Below, in pieces: positions 23,826 through 34,948 of a stretch of DNA of 64,000 bases. Location: contig JAKLEN010000002.1 of assembly GCA_022711665.1 (NCBI GenBank), forward strand, positions 372,001-436,000, read 5' to 3'. Numbering within the stretch: position 1 is the stretch's first letter; every line of letters starts with the position of its first letter. The notes under the pieces are model-generated. The model saw only the letters and a program-made list of their open reading frames with translations. It had not been told where the DNA came from and searched no databases. This DNA comes from Acidobacteriota bacterium (GTDB taxonomy: Bacteria; Acidobacteriota; Aminicenantia; Aminicenantales; Saccharicenantaceae). The position numbers were made by a program, and so were the translations under genes.

Positions 23826-25211
23826 TCAGGCCGCCGCCCGGCTCCTTTTCCGGTTCCAGTACAGGTAGGCCGGGACGCCCAGGGCGATCAGGGCCAGCCC
23901 GGCGAAGGCGTTCCAGAAGCTCTGGATGAGCGTATTGACGATGACGAACAGGGCCGACAGGACGAACAGGATCGGCGTCACCGGGTAGCCCAGGGTCTTG
24001 TAGGGCCGGGGGAGATCGGGGCGCTTCCGGCGCAGCACGATGACGCCGAGCGCGGCCAGCCCGAGGAAGATCCAGGCGCCGAAGACGGCGTACTTGAGGA
24101 GCTGCTCGAAGGTCCCCCCGGGGCCGAGGCTGAGGACGATGCTCCAGGCCCCGACGGCCAGGAGCGCGTTGTGGGGCGTCCGGAAGCGGGGATGGATGTC
24201 GGCCATCTTGCGGAAGAAGAGGCCGTCCGCGGCCATGGCGTAATAGACCCGGGGGCCGGTCAGGATGTGGCCGTTGGCCGCGCCCAGGATCGAGAAGAGG
24301 ATGATGAAAGCGACGATCGAGGCCCCGACCGGCCCGACCGCGGCGTTCATGGCCGCGGCGGCGATGCGGTCGGCCTTGGCCATCTCGGCCGCCGGCACCG
24401 CGTAGAGATAGGCGACGTTGGCCAGGATGTAGAGAAGGGTGACCAGGCCGCATCCGGCGATGAGCCCGATGGGGATGGTCCGGGACGGGTTCCGGGTCTC
24501 GCCGGCGTTCGAGGTGGAGACCTCGAAACCCTTGTAGGCCCAGAGCGCCGAGACGAGGGCCAGCCCGAAGGGCCCGACCAGGTTCCCGCCGAGAGCGGAG
24601 GCGGGCGGGTTGGCCAGGTTGGCCCAGTCGCCGCGGGCGAATAGGAAGATGCAGACGACGATGCCGGCCAGGGCAGTGAACTTGAGGATGGTCAGGAAGT
24701 TCTGGACGAAGGCCCCCTGCCGGACGCCGACATAGTTGATGCCGACGAGGGCCATGATGAAGGCCACGGCCGCGACCTTCTGGCCGGCCGCGGAGAGGGG
24801 GATGAAGTGCGGCAGGTATTTCGTGGCGAAGGCCAGGGACAGCGTGGCGATGGTGCCCGAGTCGATGATCAGCAGGAGCGCCCAGCCGAACAGGAAGCCG
24901 ACGGCCGGGCCGTAAGCCTCGCGCAGGTAGACGTAGATGCCGCCGGTCTCCGGGAAGGCGGCGGCCAGCTCGGCCAGAGACAGCGCGCCGAAGACGCTCA
25001 TCAGGCCGCCGACGATCCAGACGGCCAGCATGAGCAGCGGCGAGCGGACCTCGGCGGCCACGGTGGCCGGAACGATGAAGATGCCCGAGCCGATCATCGT
25101 TCCGACGACGATGGCGGTGATGCTGCCGACGCCGAGGGCGCGGCGCAGCGACGGCGCGGGCGAGCCGGGTTGGGTGATGGTGCCGGGAGCGGATGTTTCT
25201 GGGTTGGCCAT
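23826..25211 (-). CDS. APC-family amino acid permease
   Basis: A 461-residue inner-membrane transporter with about 12 helices. The opening RRALGVGSITAIVVGTMIGS followed by GIFIVPATVA is the signature of the amino acid/polyamine/organocation superfamily, and FPETGGIYVYLREAYGPAVG is the conserved loop after helix 2. The second half resembles the L-type (LAT-like) transporter subfamily, so it is likely an amino-acid uniporter or exchanger; the substrate is not determinable. The ATG lies six bases after a -10 box and has no ribosome-binding site, which suggests a leaderless transcript. It fits an organism with many secreted peptidases. Confidence 0.88.
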   Translation of the reverse strand: MANPETSAPGTITQPGSPAPSLRRALGVGSITAIVVGTMIGSGIFIVPATVAAEVRSPLLMLAVWIVGGLMSVFGALSLAELAAAFPETGGIYVYLREAYGPAVGFLFGWALLLIIDSGTIATLSLAFATKYLPHFIPLSAAGQKVAAVAFIMALVGINYVGVRQGAFVQNFLTILKFTALAGIVVCIFLFARGDWANLANPPASALGGNLVGPFGLALVSALWAYKGFEVSTSNAGETRNPSRTIPIGLIAGCGLVTLLYILANVAYLYAVPAAEMAKADRIAAAAMNAAVGPVGASIVAFIILFSILGAANGHILTGPRVYYAMAADGLFFRKMADIHPRFRTPHNALLAVGAWSIVLSLGPGGTFEQLLKYAVFGAWIFLGLAALGVIVLRRKRPDLPRPYKTLGYPVTPILFVLSALFVIVNTLIQSFWNAFAGLALIALGVPAYLYWNRKRSRAAA

Positions 25212-25217
25212 GCGGCT

Positions 25218-25246
25218 ATCTTATTCGGGGAAGGCGCCGATGGCAA
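25218..25246 (-). promoter_or_regulatory. Promoter of the permease gene, predicted leaderless
   Basis: Minus-strand TTGCCA (25241-25246), 17-base spacer, TAAGAT (25218-25223), then exactly six bases to the ATG at 25211. No ribosome-binding site is present. Confidence 0.6.
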
Positions 25247-25428
25247 CCCCCGGCCCCGAGGCCGATCCCCGGCCGGCGGCGGTCCCAGGAATCCCCGCGG
25301 CGATAAAGGGCCCTGCCGGCCCCATTTTGGACGGGGAGGATAGGGGCATAATATCGATCCGGCGGAAGAAACCAAAGCCGGCCGTCGCGCGTCTTAAGAA
25401 GAGAACGTCGATTCCGATGGAGGATTCT

Positions 25429-28400
25429 ATGCAAATATCCCACCGTTCCGTTCCGAAGCCCCTGGCGGCCGTCCTCATCCTCGCCGCCCTCCTGGCCGCC
25501 GCGGCGCCGCTCGCGGCCCAGGACCGCCCCCTCTGGCTGCGCTACCCGGCCATCTCCCCCGACGGCGCGACCATCCTGTTCTGCTACCAGGGCGACATCT
25601 ACGGGGTCCCGGCCGCGGGCGGCCAGGCCTTGCCCCTGACCATCAGCGAGGCCTACGATTACGCCCCCGTCTGGAGCCACGACGGGAAGTGGATCGCCTT
25701 CGCCTCGGACCGGTTCGGCAACTTCGACGTCTACCTGATGCCCGCCGGCGGCGGCGAGGCCCGGCGCCTGACCTTCCACTCGTCGTCCGAGATCCCCAGC
25801 AGCTTCAGCGCCGACGACAAGGCCGTTCTTTTCTCGTCGGCCCGCCTGGACCCGGCGGCCAACATCCAGTTCCCGTCGGGGACCTTCCCCGAGCTCTACA
25901 GCGTCCCGGTCGCCGGCGGCGAGGCCTCCCTCATCCTGGCCCAGCCGGCCATTTCGGCCGTCGCCAACCGGGCCGGAGACAAGATCCTCTATCACGACCA
26001 GAAAGGCTACGAGAGCGACTGGCGCAAGCACCACTCCTCGGCCGTCGCCCGCGACATCTGGGTCTACGACCTGAAGTCCAAGAGGAATGCGCGGCTGACG
26101 ACCTTCGAAGGCGAGGACCGCAACCCCGTCTTCGGCGGGAACGGCGGCGACTTCTACTACTTGTCCGAGCAGGGCGGCTCGTTCAACGTTTACAAGAGCT
26201 CCCTCTCGGCCCCCGGCGCGTCGACGGCCGTGACCGCCTTCGCCAAGAACCCGGTCCGCTTCCTAACCCGGGCCGACAGCGGCCTCCTTTGCTTCGGGTA
26301 TGACGGCGAGATATATACCAAGGCGGGGACGGCCGAGCCCCGGCGCGTCGACATCCGCATCGCCCGGGACGGCCGCGCCGTCCTCAACCGGCCCCTGGCA
26401 GTCAGCGGCGGCATCACCGAGATGCGGCTGTCCCCGAACGGCAAGGAGCTCGTCTACGTCTTCCGCGGCGAGGTCTTCGCCGGCAGCGTCGCGGGCGGCC
26501 TGGCCAAGCGCGTCACCAACACGCCTGGCCAGGAGCGCAGCGCCAGCTTCAGCCCCGACGGCCGGTCGATCATCTACGCCGCCGAGCGTAACAACAACTG
26601 GAACGTTTACCGGACGACGATCGTTCGGGCGGAAGAGCCGTATTTTTACGCCTCAACCGTCCTCAAGGAGGAGCCCGTCGTGGCCACTGCGGCGGAGGAG
26701 TTCCAGCCGGAATTCTCGCCCGACGGCAAGGAAGTCGCTTTCCTCGAGGACCGCGTCGTCCTCAAGGTCATCAACCCGGCGACGAAGGAGACGCGCCGTA
26801 TACTGCCCGCCGAATACAATTACTCCTACGCGGATGGGGACCAGTTCTACAGGTGGAGCCCGGACGGCAAGTGGTTCCTAGTCCAGTTCGCCTTCACCCG
26901 CCTGTTCACGCCCCAGGCCGGCCTCGTTTCGAGCGACGGACGGGGCCGGGTCGTGGACCTGACCAAGAACGGCTTCGGGGCCTTCAATCCCCGCTGGGCC
27001 CTCGACGGAGCGGCCATGGTCTACGGCTCGACCCGCGAAGGCGCGGTCAACACAGACGGCGGCTCGGTCGAGCTCGACGTCTACGCCGCCTTCTTCACCC
27101 GGGCCGCCTACGACCGCTTCCGGCTGTCCAAGGAGGACTTCGCCCTGCTCAAGGAGCAGGAGGACAAGGCCAAGGAAGCCAAGGACAAGGCCGACAAGGA
27201 GAAAGACAAGGCCAAGGATAGGGCGGCCGTCAAGCAGGAAGAGGCCAGGAAGGACCTCGTTTTCGAGATCGACGGCGTCGAGCGGCGCAAGGTCCGGCTG
27301 ACCATCCATTCGGCCGACATCGCCGACATGGCCCTGTCCAAGGACGGCGAGAAGCTCTTCTACCTGGCCCGCTTCGAAAAGGGCTACGATCTCTGGTCGA
27401 CCGAGACCCGGACCCGTGACACCAAGCTCCTGGCCAAGCTGGGGGCCGGCCAGACCGGGATAGAACTGGCGGCCGACGGCAAGGCCCTCTTCGTCTTTGT
27501 CGACGGCCGGGTCCTGAAGATCGATCCCGAGAGCGGCAAGTCCGAGCCGGTGGCGATCGGCGGCGAAATGGTCCTCGATCCGACCGCCGAGAAGACCTAT
27601 ATGTACGACCACATGTGGCGGCAGATGAAGCAAAAGATGCTCGTCGCCGACCTCTACGGGGCCGACTGGGACGGCTATTACGGCGTCTACAAGAAGTTCC
27701 TGCCCTTCATCACCAACAACTACGACTATGCCGAGATGGTCAGCGAGCTTCTCGGCGAGATGAACGTCTCGCACACCGGCTGCTATTATTCGCCGCAGCG
27801 GACGCCGACGGCCGACGCCACGGCCTCGCTGGGGCTGTTCATGGACTACGATTTCGCCGGGCCGGGCCTCAAGATCGCCGAGGTCCTGACGGGCGGTCCG
27901 CTCGACAAGGCCGGGCTCAAAATCCGGGCCGGACACGTCGTCGAGAAGATCGACGGCCAGGCCCTGGATAAAACCGTCGACCATTACCGGCTTCTCAACC
28001 GCAAGGCCGGCCAGCCGACGCTCCTGACGGTGCTCGACCCGGCCAGCGGGGCCCGCTGGGACGAGGCGGTCAAGCCCATCTCACTGGGCGAAGAGGGGGC
28101 CCTGCTCTACCAGCGCTGGGTCCGCAACCGCCGGGCCGAGGTCGACCGCCTGTCCGGCGGGCGCCTCGGCTACGTCCACGTCCGGAGCATGAACGACGCC
28201 AGCTACCGCGTGGTCATCGAAGAGGTCATGGGCCTGAGCGCCGACAAGGAGGCCCTGATCGTCGACACCCGCTTCAACGGCGGCGGCAACCTCCACGACA
28301 CCCTGGCCGACTTCCTGGCCGGAAAGAAGGTCTTCGACATCGTGCCGCGCGGCCAGCTGGTCGGCGTCGAGCCCTACAACAAGTGGATCAAGCCGTCGAT

Positions 28401-28707
28401 CGTCGTCATGGGCGAGTGCAACTACTCGGACGCCCACCTCTTCCCCGTCGAGTACAAGGTCCGGGAGATCGGCCGGACCCTGGGCATGCCCGTGCCCGGC
28501 ACGGGGACCTTCGTATGGTGGGAGTCGCAGATCGACCCGACCTTGCGCTTCGGCATCCCCCAGGGCGGCTGGCGGACGCCGGACGGCAAGCTCTGCGAGA
28601 ACAACCAGCTCGAGCCCGACATCCGGGTCAAGAACGACCCGGACGTCATGACGGCCGGCCGGGATCAGCAGATCGAGGCGGCGGTCAGGGAGCTGCTGAA
28701 GAAATAG
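25429..28707 (+). CDS. Tricorn protease homolog (S41 family), secreted
   Basis: A 1092-residue exported protease. A signal peptide (PLAAVLILAALLAAAAPLAA, ending AQD) is followed by a beta-propeller of WD/TolB-like repeats (ISPDGATILFCYQGDIYGVP, WSHDGKWIAFASDRFGNFDV), then a second propeller, a PDZ domain (about residues 800-880, AEVLTGGPLDKAGL) and an S41 core. Candidate catalytic residues are His782 (MNVSHTG), Ser1000 (NYSDAHLFP) and a C-terminal Glu (NNQLEPDI). Residues about 574-610 are a Lys/Glu/Asp-rich stretch (KEQEDKAKEAKDKADKEKDK), probably a flexible or coiled linker. Start 25429 is chosen because GGAGG precedes it by five bases. Tricorn-like enzymes degrade oligopeptides into short products. 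Confidence 0.92.
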   Translation: MQISHRSVPKPLAAVLILAALLAAAAPLAAQDRPLWLRYPAISPDGATILFCYQGDIYGVPAAGGQALPLTISEAYDYAPVWSHDGKWIAFASDRFGNFDVYLMPAGGGEARRLTFHSSSEIPSSFSADDKAVLFSSARLDPAANIQFPSGTFPELYSVPVAGGEASLILAQPAISAVANRAGDKILYHDQKGYESDWRKHHSSAVARDIWVYDLKSKRNARLTTFEGEDRNPVFGGNGGDFYYLSEQGGSFNVYKSSLSAPGASTAVTAFAKNPVRFLTRADSGLLCFGYDGEIYTKAGTAEPRRVDIRIARDGRAVLNRPLAVSGGITEMRLSPNGKELVYVFRGEVFAGSVAGGLAKRVTNTPGQERSASFSPDGRSIIYAAERNNNWNVYRTTIVRAEEPYFYASTVLKEEPVVATAAEEFQPEFSPDGKEVAFLEDRVVLKVINPATKETRRILPAEYNYSYADGDQFYRWSPDGKWFLVQFAFTRLFTPQAGLVSSDGRGRVVDLTKNGFGAFNPRWALDGAAMVYGSTREGAVNTDGGSVELDVYAAFFTRAAYDRFRLSKEDFALLKEQEDKAKEAKDKADKEKDKAKDRAAVKQEEARKDLVFEIDGVERRKVRLTIHSADIADMALSKDGEKLFYLARFEKGYDLWSTETRTRDTKLLAKLGAGQTGIELAADGKALFVFVDGRVLKIDPESGKSEPVAIGGEMVLDPTAEKTYMYDHMWRQMKQKMLVADLYGADWDGYYGVYKKFLPFITNNYDYAEMVSELLGEMNVSHTGCYYSPQRTPTADATASLGLFMDYDFAGPGLKIAEVLTGGPLDKAGLKIRAGHVVEKIDGQALDKTVDHYRLLNRKAGQPTLLTVLDPASGARWDEAVKPISLGEEGALLYQRWVRNRRAEVDRLSGGRLGYVHVRSMNDASYRVVIEEVMGLSADKEALIVDTRFNGGGNLHDTLADFLAGKKVFDIVPRGQLVGVEPYNKWIKPSIVVMGECNYSDAHLFPVEYKVREIGRTLGMPVPGTGTFVWWESQIDPTLRFGIPQGGWRTPDGKLCENNQLEPDIRVKNDPDVMTAGRDQQIEAAVRELLKK

Positions 28708-28714
28708 CCCGGGT

Positions 28715-31660
28715 TCACCGGCCGGGAAGCCCGGCCGCGGGGCGTGGCCCGGCGGCGGCCCGAACGATCACGACGCTCGCCGCCGGTCCCGCGAGCTCGA
28801 TCTCCGCCCGCCACGGATAGTCGGGATCGCCCGTGGCCGCGAAGGGAATGGCGGCCCCGTTCGCCGCCAGCGTCCAGGCGCCGCCCGCGGAGGCCGCCAG
28901 CCGGACGCCCGTCCGATGGGCGCCCGCCACGCGGTTCTCGACGGTGAAGGCCACCCGCCCGAGGTCCTTGTCTATCGTGATGGGCCGGCCGGAGGCGAAG
29001 CCGTCGCGCTCGAGCTCGATCCGCAGCCGCCCGACGCCGTCCGGACCGCCTCCCGGCACGACCGCCGCGAACCGCCGCCGGATGCCGTCACGGGGCTCGA
29101 CAACGACCTGCCCCCCCTTCTCCGCGAGCGGGCCGCCGTAGGCGATCCAGCCGAAGAGGGGGTCGCGGGCGGCCACGGTCGCGGCCATGCGCAGGGCCCC
29201 GCCATAGCCGAGGTCGATCTCGCCGTCGTAGCGCCACGGCCCGCGGGGCGCGACGACCCCGCTGGGGACGCTCGAGCCCATCCAGGCGCCGCCCGCCTTG
29301 CCCGTCTCGAACTGCCAGCCCGAGGCCCCGTCGTTCTCCGGACCGGGATACCAGAAGCCGTAACCCGTCTCCGGCCGTCCCGTGTTCATCAGGCACCACG
29401 AGCCGAGATAGGAGGCGTAGCCGAGCTGGAGCCAGTCGAACGGGCGCGGCGCGAAAGCCAGGGCGTAGTCGAGGACGCCCCCGCCGCCCATGGCGGTCAT
29501 GTAGCTCACGCCGGGGTCGCAGCCGAGGGCATAGTAGGCGGCGTTGAGCCAGCCGCGGACGCCGAGGCCGGCATAGAGCTGGCGGTCCATGAACGCTCGC
29601 GCGTCCTCGCGCCGGACGACCGGGTGGGAGTACCACCGCTGGTTCTTGACGTCGTACCAGAGGTCCTTGTCGGGCGCCATGTCCCGCGTCGCGCCGTACT
29701 TGGCGAAGGCATAGGCCGATTCGAAGGCCGTGCGGTCGAAGGCGTATTCCGAACGGAAGGGATAGCGGTCGTCGTAAACGAAGTACTTGACCTTCTTCTC
29801 CCACTCGGCGCGGAGCCAGGCGGCCCGGTCCGGGAAGCCCTCCCGTTCGAGCGCGGCCATGAGCTCCGGGACGACGAGCTCGTTGTAGAGGCCCCATTTG
29901 TAGGTCTCGTAGTACTCCGGATAGATCGCGCCGGGGTAGGTGAAGAACGCCCGGGCCGTGCCCCAGGCCCGCTCCAGATAGCCGGCCGCGTCGAGGTAGG
30001 AGGACATCTCCGGGTAGAGCTTGGCGATCTGGTACATGTGGAAATAGAGCATGATCACGTGCGGATAGTCGTAGGAGCGCCAGACATGCTCCTTGGACAG
30101 GTCGGCCAGCGCCTTGGCCTTGTCGCGGAGGGACTCCGCATAGGCCCGGCGGCGGGCCGGGTCGCGGTTGACGTGCCAGCTGGGCGTGCCGTAGACGCCG
30201 TAAGGATAGGGCGTCTCGTCGTCGCGGCGCTGCAGCTTGCCCCAGACGAACCGCTCCAGGTAGTACTCGATCGAAGCGATCTCCCGCCGGTCCGGGTAAA
30301 CGACGTTCTTAGCGGCCAGGAACGGCGCCTTGCACAGGCCGGGGTCGTCGCAGGTCAGGACGTAGGTCATGCGGTCGAGGAAGATGTCGGGGTCCTCGAT
30401 CGTCCGGGTGACCTTGGCCGCCATGTCGTAGGGACCGTAAACGCCGTCCCACCACTTCGACGGGTCGCGGACCTGCTGGCGCGCGACGAGGAAGGCGGCC
30501 CGCTTCTTGATGAGCGTCTCCAGGGGCTCGGTGACGAAGAACTCGAGGTGAGTGCGGCGGCCGCCGTCGTGGACGACGGTCAGCATGTTCTCGCCGAGGC
30601 GGCGGAAGTCCGCCTCGTAGACGAAGTGCCCCGCGACGGGCTCCCCGAGGGAGCGGAGGCCCGTCTGGCCGGGGAACTCGGCCTCGATCCGCTCGATGCG
30701 GGCCCTGGTGTGGAGGGAGAAACGGACGGCGAGGTCCCCGGGCACGGTCATGCCGGGGACGACCCGGATGTCGAACAGCCCCTCGTCGTAGAGGAGCCGG
30801 CGCAGCTCGTCGTAGCTCCGCGCCCATTGGAACCGGAAGCCGTAGGAGGCGCGGCGGCCGGGCCGCCCGGCCGGGGCCAGATCGAGCGACGTGTGAGGCT
30901 GGCGCCATGTCCCCCGCTTTTCGGCCGGCCCGCTCCGGGCGGAATGGACGAAGAACTGCCCGCCGCCCCGTCCCCCGCCGGTCCGATACTCGAGCTTGGT
31001 CCCCGGCCGCGCGGTCAAAAGGAGGTAGGGCGGGACGCCCGAGGCGCGCACGAAATAGACGAACGAGCCCGCCCCCGAAACGAACTGGTGGCGGAGGAAG
31101 CCCCGCTCGAAGATCTGCGCCGGGTCCTCGCCGAAGGGCCCGGCGTTCGGGACGGATATCGCCAGGTCGCCGATCTCGACGGGCGCCGCGCCGGTCGCCT
31201 CGACCTCGATCATCCAATCGAGGACGCGGCCGTCCGTGCGGAAGGTCTCGACGGCCTTGAGAGGCGCGCCAGGACCGCCGCTCACATAAGTCGCCGTTCC
31301 TTCTTCGGGCGCGGCCTTCCACGCCCGGCCGCGCGGCGCGATCTCGGCCCATTCCCCGTTCTTATCCGTCCGGTAGGCGATCGCCAGCCCCAGCACCGGC
31401 GGGAGGGCGCCTCGCGGCCCGGCGGCGGGCATGAGCGTCGCTTGGTACGGATCGTCGGGATTGGCCAGGGCCGAGATCCCGCGCTCGTCGCAGGAGAAGC
31501 GGAACTCGCCCTTCTCGACGACAAGGGCGGGCGCCGAAGGCCGGGCGGCGGCATCCTGCCCCGAAACCGGGGCCCGGGCAGGCCCGGCCCATCCGAGGAC
31601 AAGGGCCCCGGATGCGGCGGCAAGCACGAGGGTTCCGATCTTTCCGTGCATCGTCTTCAT
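28715..31660 (-). CDS. Secreted DUF5695-family protein, possible glycoside hydrolase
   Basis: A 981-residue exported protein. The signal is TLVLAAASGALVLGWAGPAR; the rest has N- and C-terminal beta-rich parts around a central helical region. YGPYDMAAKVTRTIEDPD, DDPGLCKAPFLAAKNVVYPD, IEYYLERFVWGKLQR and YPYGVYGTPSWHVNRD are segments I associate with DUF5695, a family of large proteins with a six-hairpin-like core found with polysaccharide degradation genes. Catalytic activity has not been assigned to my knowledge, so the hydrolase idea is inference. The ATG at 31660 follows GGAAAGGAA. It is convergent with the tricorn gene, seven bases apart. Confidence 0.7.
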   Translation of the reverse strand: MKTMHGKIGTLVLAAASGALVLGWAGPARAPVSGQDAAARPSAPALVVEKGEFRFSCDERGISALANPDDPYQATLMPAAGPRGALPPVLGLAIAYRTDKNGEWAEIAPRGRAWKAAPEEGTATYVSGGPGAPLKAVETFRTDGRVLDWMIEVEATGAAPVEIGDLAISVPNAGPFGEDPAQIFERGFLRHQFVSGAGSFVYFVRASGVPPYLLLTARPGTKLEYRTGGGRGGGQFFVHSARSGPAEKRGTWRQPHTSLDLAPAGRPGRRASYGFRFQWARSYDELRRLLYDEGLFDIRVVPGMTVPGDLAVRFSLHTRARIERIEAEFPGQTGLRSLGEPVAGHFVYEADFRRLGENMLTVVHDGGRRTHLEFFVTEPLETLIKKRAAFLVARQQVRDPSKWWDGVYGPYDMAAKVTRTIEDPDIFLDRMTYVLTCDDPGLCKAPFLAAKNVVYPDRREIASIEYYLERFVWGKLQRRDDETPYPYGVYGTPSWHVNRDPARRRAYAESLRDKAKALADLSKEHVWRSYDYPHVIMLYFHMYQIAKLYPEMSSYLDAAGYLERAWGTARAFFTYPGAIYPEYYETYKWGLYNELVVPELMAALEREGFPDRAAWLRAEWEKKVKYFVYDDRYPFRSEYAFDRTAFESAYAFAKYGATRDMAPDKDLWYDVKNQRWYSHPVVRREDARAFMDRQLYAGLGVRGWLNAAYYALGCDPGVSYMTAMGGGGVLDYALAFAPRPFDWLQLGYASYLGSWCLMNTGRPETGYGFWYPGPENDGASGWQFETGKAGGAWMGSSVPSGVVAPRGPWRYDGEIDLGYGGALRMAATVAARDPLFGWIAYGGPLAEKGGQVVVEPRDGIRRRFAAVVPGGGPDGVGRLRIELERDGFASGRPITIDKDLGRVAFTVENRVAGAHRTGVRLAASAGGAWTLAANGAAIPFAATGDPDYPWRAEIELAGPAASVVIVRAAAGPRPAAGLPGR

Positions 31661-31781
31661 TTCCTTTCCGGAGCCTCCGGCCCTGCTCCGGCCGCCCCGC
31701 GCCCGAGGGCCGGGGGGGGCGCAGGCGACGTCGGGGGGACGTCCGCTCCGCCCCTTTGCGCCGCGGCCCGGCGGTCGTTCG

Positions 31782-33458
<1,677 letters not shown>

Positions 33459-33464
33459 GGAAAG

Positions 33465-33470
33465 ATTATA
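33465..33470 (-). promoter_or_regulatory. -10 box of ettA, predicted leaderless
   Basis: A perfect TATAAT on the minus strand, then six bases (CTTTCC), then the ATG of ettA. No convincing -35 hexamer is visible in the C-rich upstream sequence. Confidence 0.55.
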
Positions 33471-33538
33471 GCGGAATCGGCGGCGGCGGGAAGGGGGCGC
33501 GCCGCTTTCCGCCGGGGGGGGCGCCCCGGGCCCGCCGG

Positions 33539-33568
33539 TTGACAAGGGGCGGGCCGGCGGCCTATCTT
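33539..33568 (+). promoter_or_regulatory. Promoter of the DoxX gene
   Basis: TTGACA (33539-33544), 18-base spacer, TATCTT (33563-33568); predicted leader about 70 bases, which is almost entirely G and C before the AGAAGGAGG ribosome-binding site. Confidence 0.6.
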
Positions 33569-33643
33569 GGCCTCATCGGGGGGCGGCGGAAGCCGGCCCG
33601 GGCCCGCCGGCCGGCGGCGCGCCGCCGCGAAGAAGGAGGCATC

Positions 33644-34030
33644 ATGAAACTCTCCGCTAGGTTCTCCGATCAGGCCTACGCCCTGCTGCGGATCGTGGCC
33701 GGGATCCTGTTCGCGTTCCACGGAGCCCAGAAGCTCTTCGGCGTCCTGGGCGGACATCAGGCGGCCCTCTGGTCCCAGATGGGGCTGGCCGGCGGCATCG
33801 AGCTCTGCGGCGGCCTGGCCGTCGCCCTCGGCTTCGGCACGCGGGTTGCGGCCTTTGTCGGGAGCGGCGAGATGGCCGTGGCCTATTTCCAGGCCCACTG
33901 GAAGCTGCAGATGGACAGCCAGCTCTTCCCCATCGTGAACCATGGCGAGCTGGCGCTGCTCTACTGTTTCCTGTTCCTGTTCGTCGCCACGCGGGGCACG
34001 GTCAAATGGGGGCTGAGCAGGAAATGTTGA
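33644..34030 (+). CDS. DoxX-family membrane protein
   Basis: A 128-residue protein with four membrane helices. LLRIVAGILFAFHGAQKLFG, the Gly-rich GGIELCGGLAVALGFGTRVA and AYFQAHWKLQMDSQLFPIVN with HGELALLYCFLFLFV are the standard DoxX/YphA pattern. Members are linked to thiol redox balance or quinone-related oxidation, but most are uncharacterised. The ATG follows AAGGAGG; a longer upstream frame starting inside the promoter is rejected. No operon partner: the next gene is convergent, 12 bases away. Confidence 0.88.
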   Translation: MKLSARFSDQAYALLRIVAGILFAFHGAQKLFGVLGGHQAALWSQMGLAGGIELCGGLAVALGFGTRVAAFVGSGEMAVAYFQAHWKLQMDSQLFPIVNHGELALLYCFLFLFVATRGTVKWGLSRKC

Positions 34031-34042
34031 GGAGCCGGGTCT

Positions 34043-34948
34043 CTAGCGGGCGCAGTTGAAGCGGATGTCGAGGACGGCGCCGGCGAGCGTGACCTGCCCC
34101 CGCTTCGACTGATGGTCGACGAAGTCGAAGCCGTCGAGGCGTTCGCCGCTGACCTTCAGATAGGGATCCAGGTTGGCTCGGAGATGGGCCAGGGCCGCGG
34201 TCGCCGCGTCGGGGCCCGGGTAGGGCACGACCAGACGGGTAAATGAACCGCTCTCGGGGACCCTGTATTCCGCCAGGGCCCCGAAGACGCGGCCGCCGAG
34301 CGACAGGATGTCTCCTTCCCCGAAAGTGAAATAGGGCTGGAGGCCGTAAGGCCCCCGGATCAGGCGCTCGGAGCCGGGGCGGCGGCCCCCGGCGGGCAAG
34401 GCGTCGAGCGGGGTCGCGGCCGGCTCGTCGGCCGCCCCCGCGAGGAAGGCGTTGGCCAGGGCGGCCGCCTCGGCCCGCGTCGCGGGCGCGTCGCCCAGGT
34501 TGTCGACCTGGATGAAATAGCGGCCCTTGAGGACGGTCAGCTGGACGTCCTCGCTGGAGTTGCGGGCGGCGACCTCGGGGAAGGGCGTTTCGCGGCCCAT
34601 CTTCATCAGGTAGATGCCCAGCGCCGAGGCGGCGCCCTCCATCTCGTAGGCGTTGAGCGTCAGTTCGGACCGGCCGCGGGCGTAAGCCTGCAGGCGGAGC
34701 CGGACGAAGCCGAACTCGAGGAAGAGCTCGGCGCCGCCGTCGATCTGGTTGAAGAGGTCCTGGCCGGTGAAGGTCCGGAGCGGCCCGGACTTGGCCCAGC
34801 CGGGGGCGAATGCCGCATCCGGGATCGCGGCCGGGACGGCGGCCGCCTGAGGCGCGGCGAAGGCGCCGGAGAGGCAGCCGGCGAGCGTCGCCAGGACGGC
34901 GATCCCGGCCGCGCCCTTGATGCGCCGCCGCGCGTCAGACCCGGACAT
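34043..34948 (-). CDS. Lipoprotein of the DUF6599 type
   Basis: A 301-residue probable lipoprotein. The signal GAAGIAVLATLAGC gives a lipobox Cys near residue 25. The mature part contains FTGQDLFNQIDGGAELFLEF, which resembles DUF6599 proteins (typically ..LY.YINGGAELYLEYGF), then LNAYEMEGAASALGIYLMKM. The function of the family is unknown to me; the gene is 3' to, and overlaps by 14 bases, a DUF362 Fe-S-type protein, so the two are co-transcribed and may form an oxidoreductase-associated unit. The chosen ATG (34948) begins the signal peptide; the ribosome-binding site is weak, consistent with translational coupling. Confidence 0.65.
   Translation of the reverse strand: MSGSDARRRIKGAAGIAVLATLAGCLSGAFAAPQAAAVPAAIPDAAFAPGWAKSGPLRTFTGQDLFNQIDGGAELFLEFGFVRLRLQAYARGRSELTLNAYEMEGAASALGIYLMKMGRETPFPEVAARNSSEDVQLTVLKGRYFIQVDNLGDAPATRAEAAALANAFLAGAADEPAATPLDALPAGGRRPGSERLIRGPYGLQPYFTFGEGDILSLGGRVFGALAEYRVPESGSFTRLVVPYPGPDAATAALAHLRANLDPYLKVSGERLDGFDFVDHQSKRGQVTLAGAVLDIRFNCAR

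Noticed and set aside
27150..27260. Low-complexity Lys/Asp/Glu-coding stretch considered as a DNA repeat
   Set aside because: It is an in-frame charged linker of the tricorn gene and not a tandem repeat with a fixed unit.
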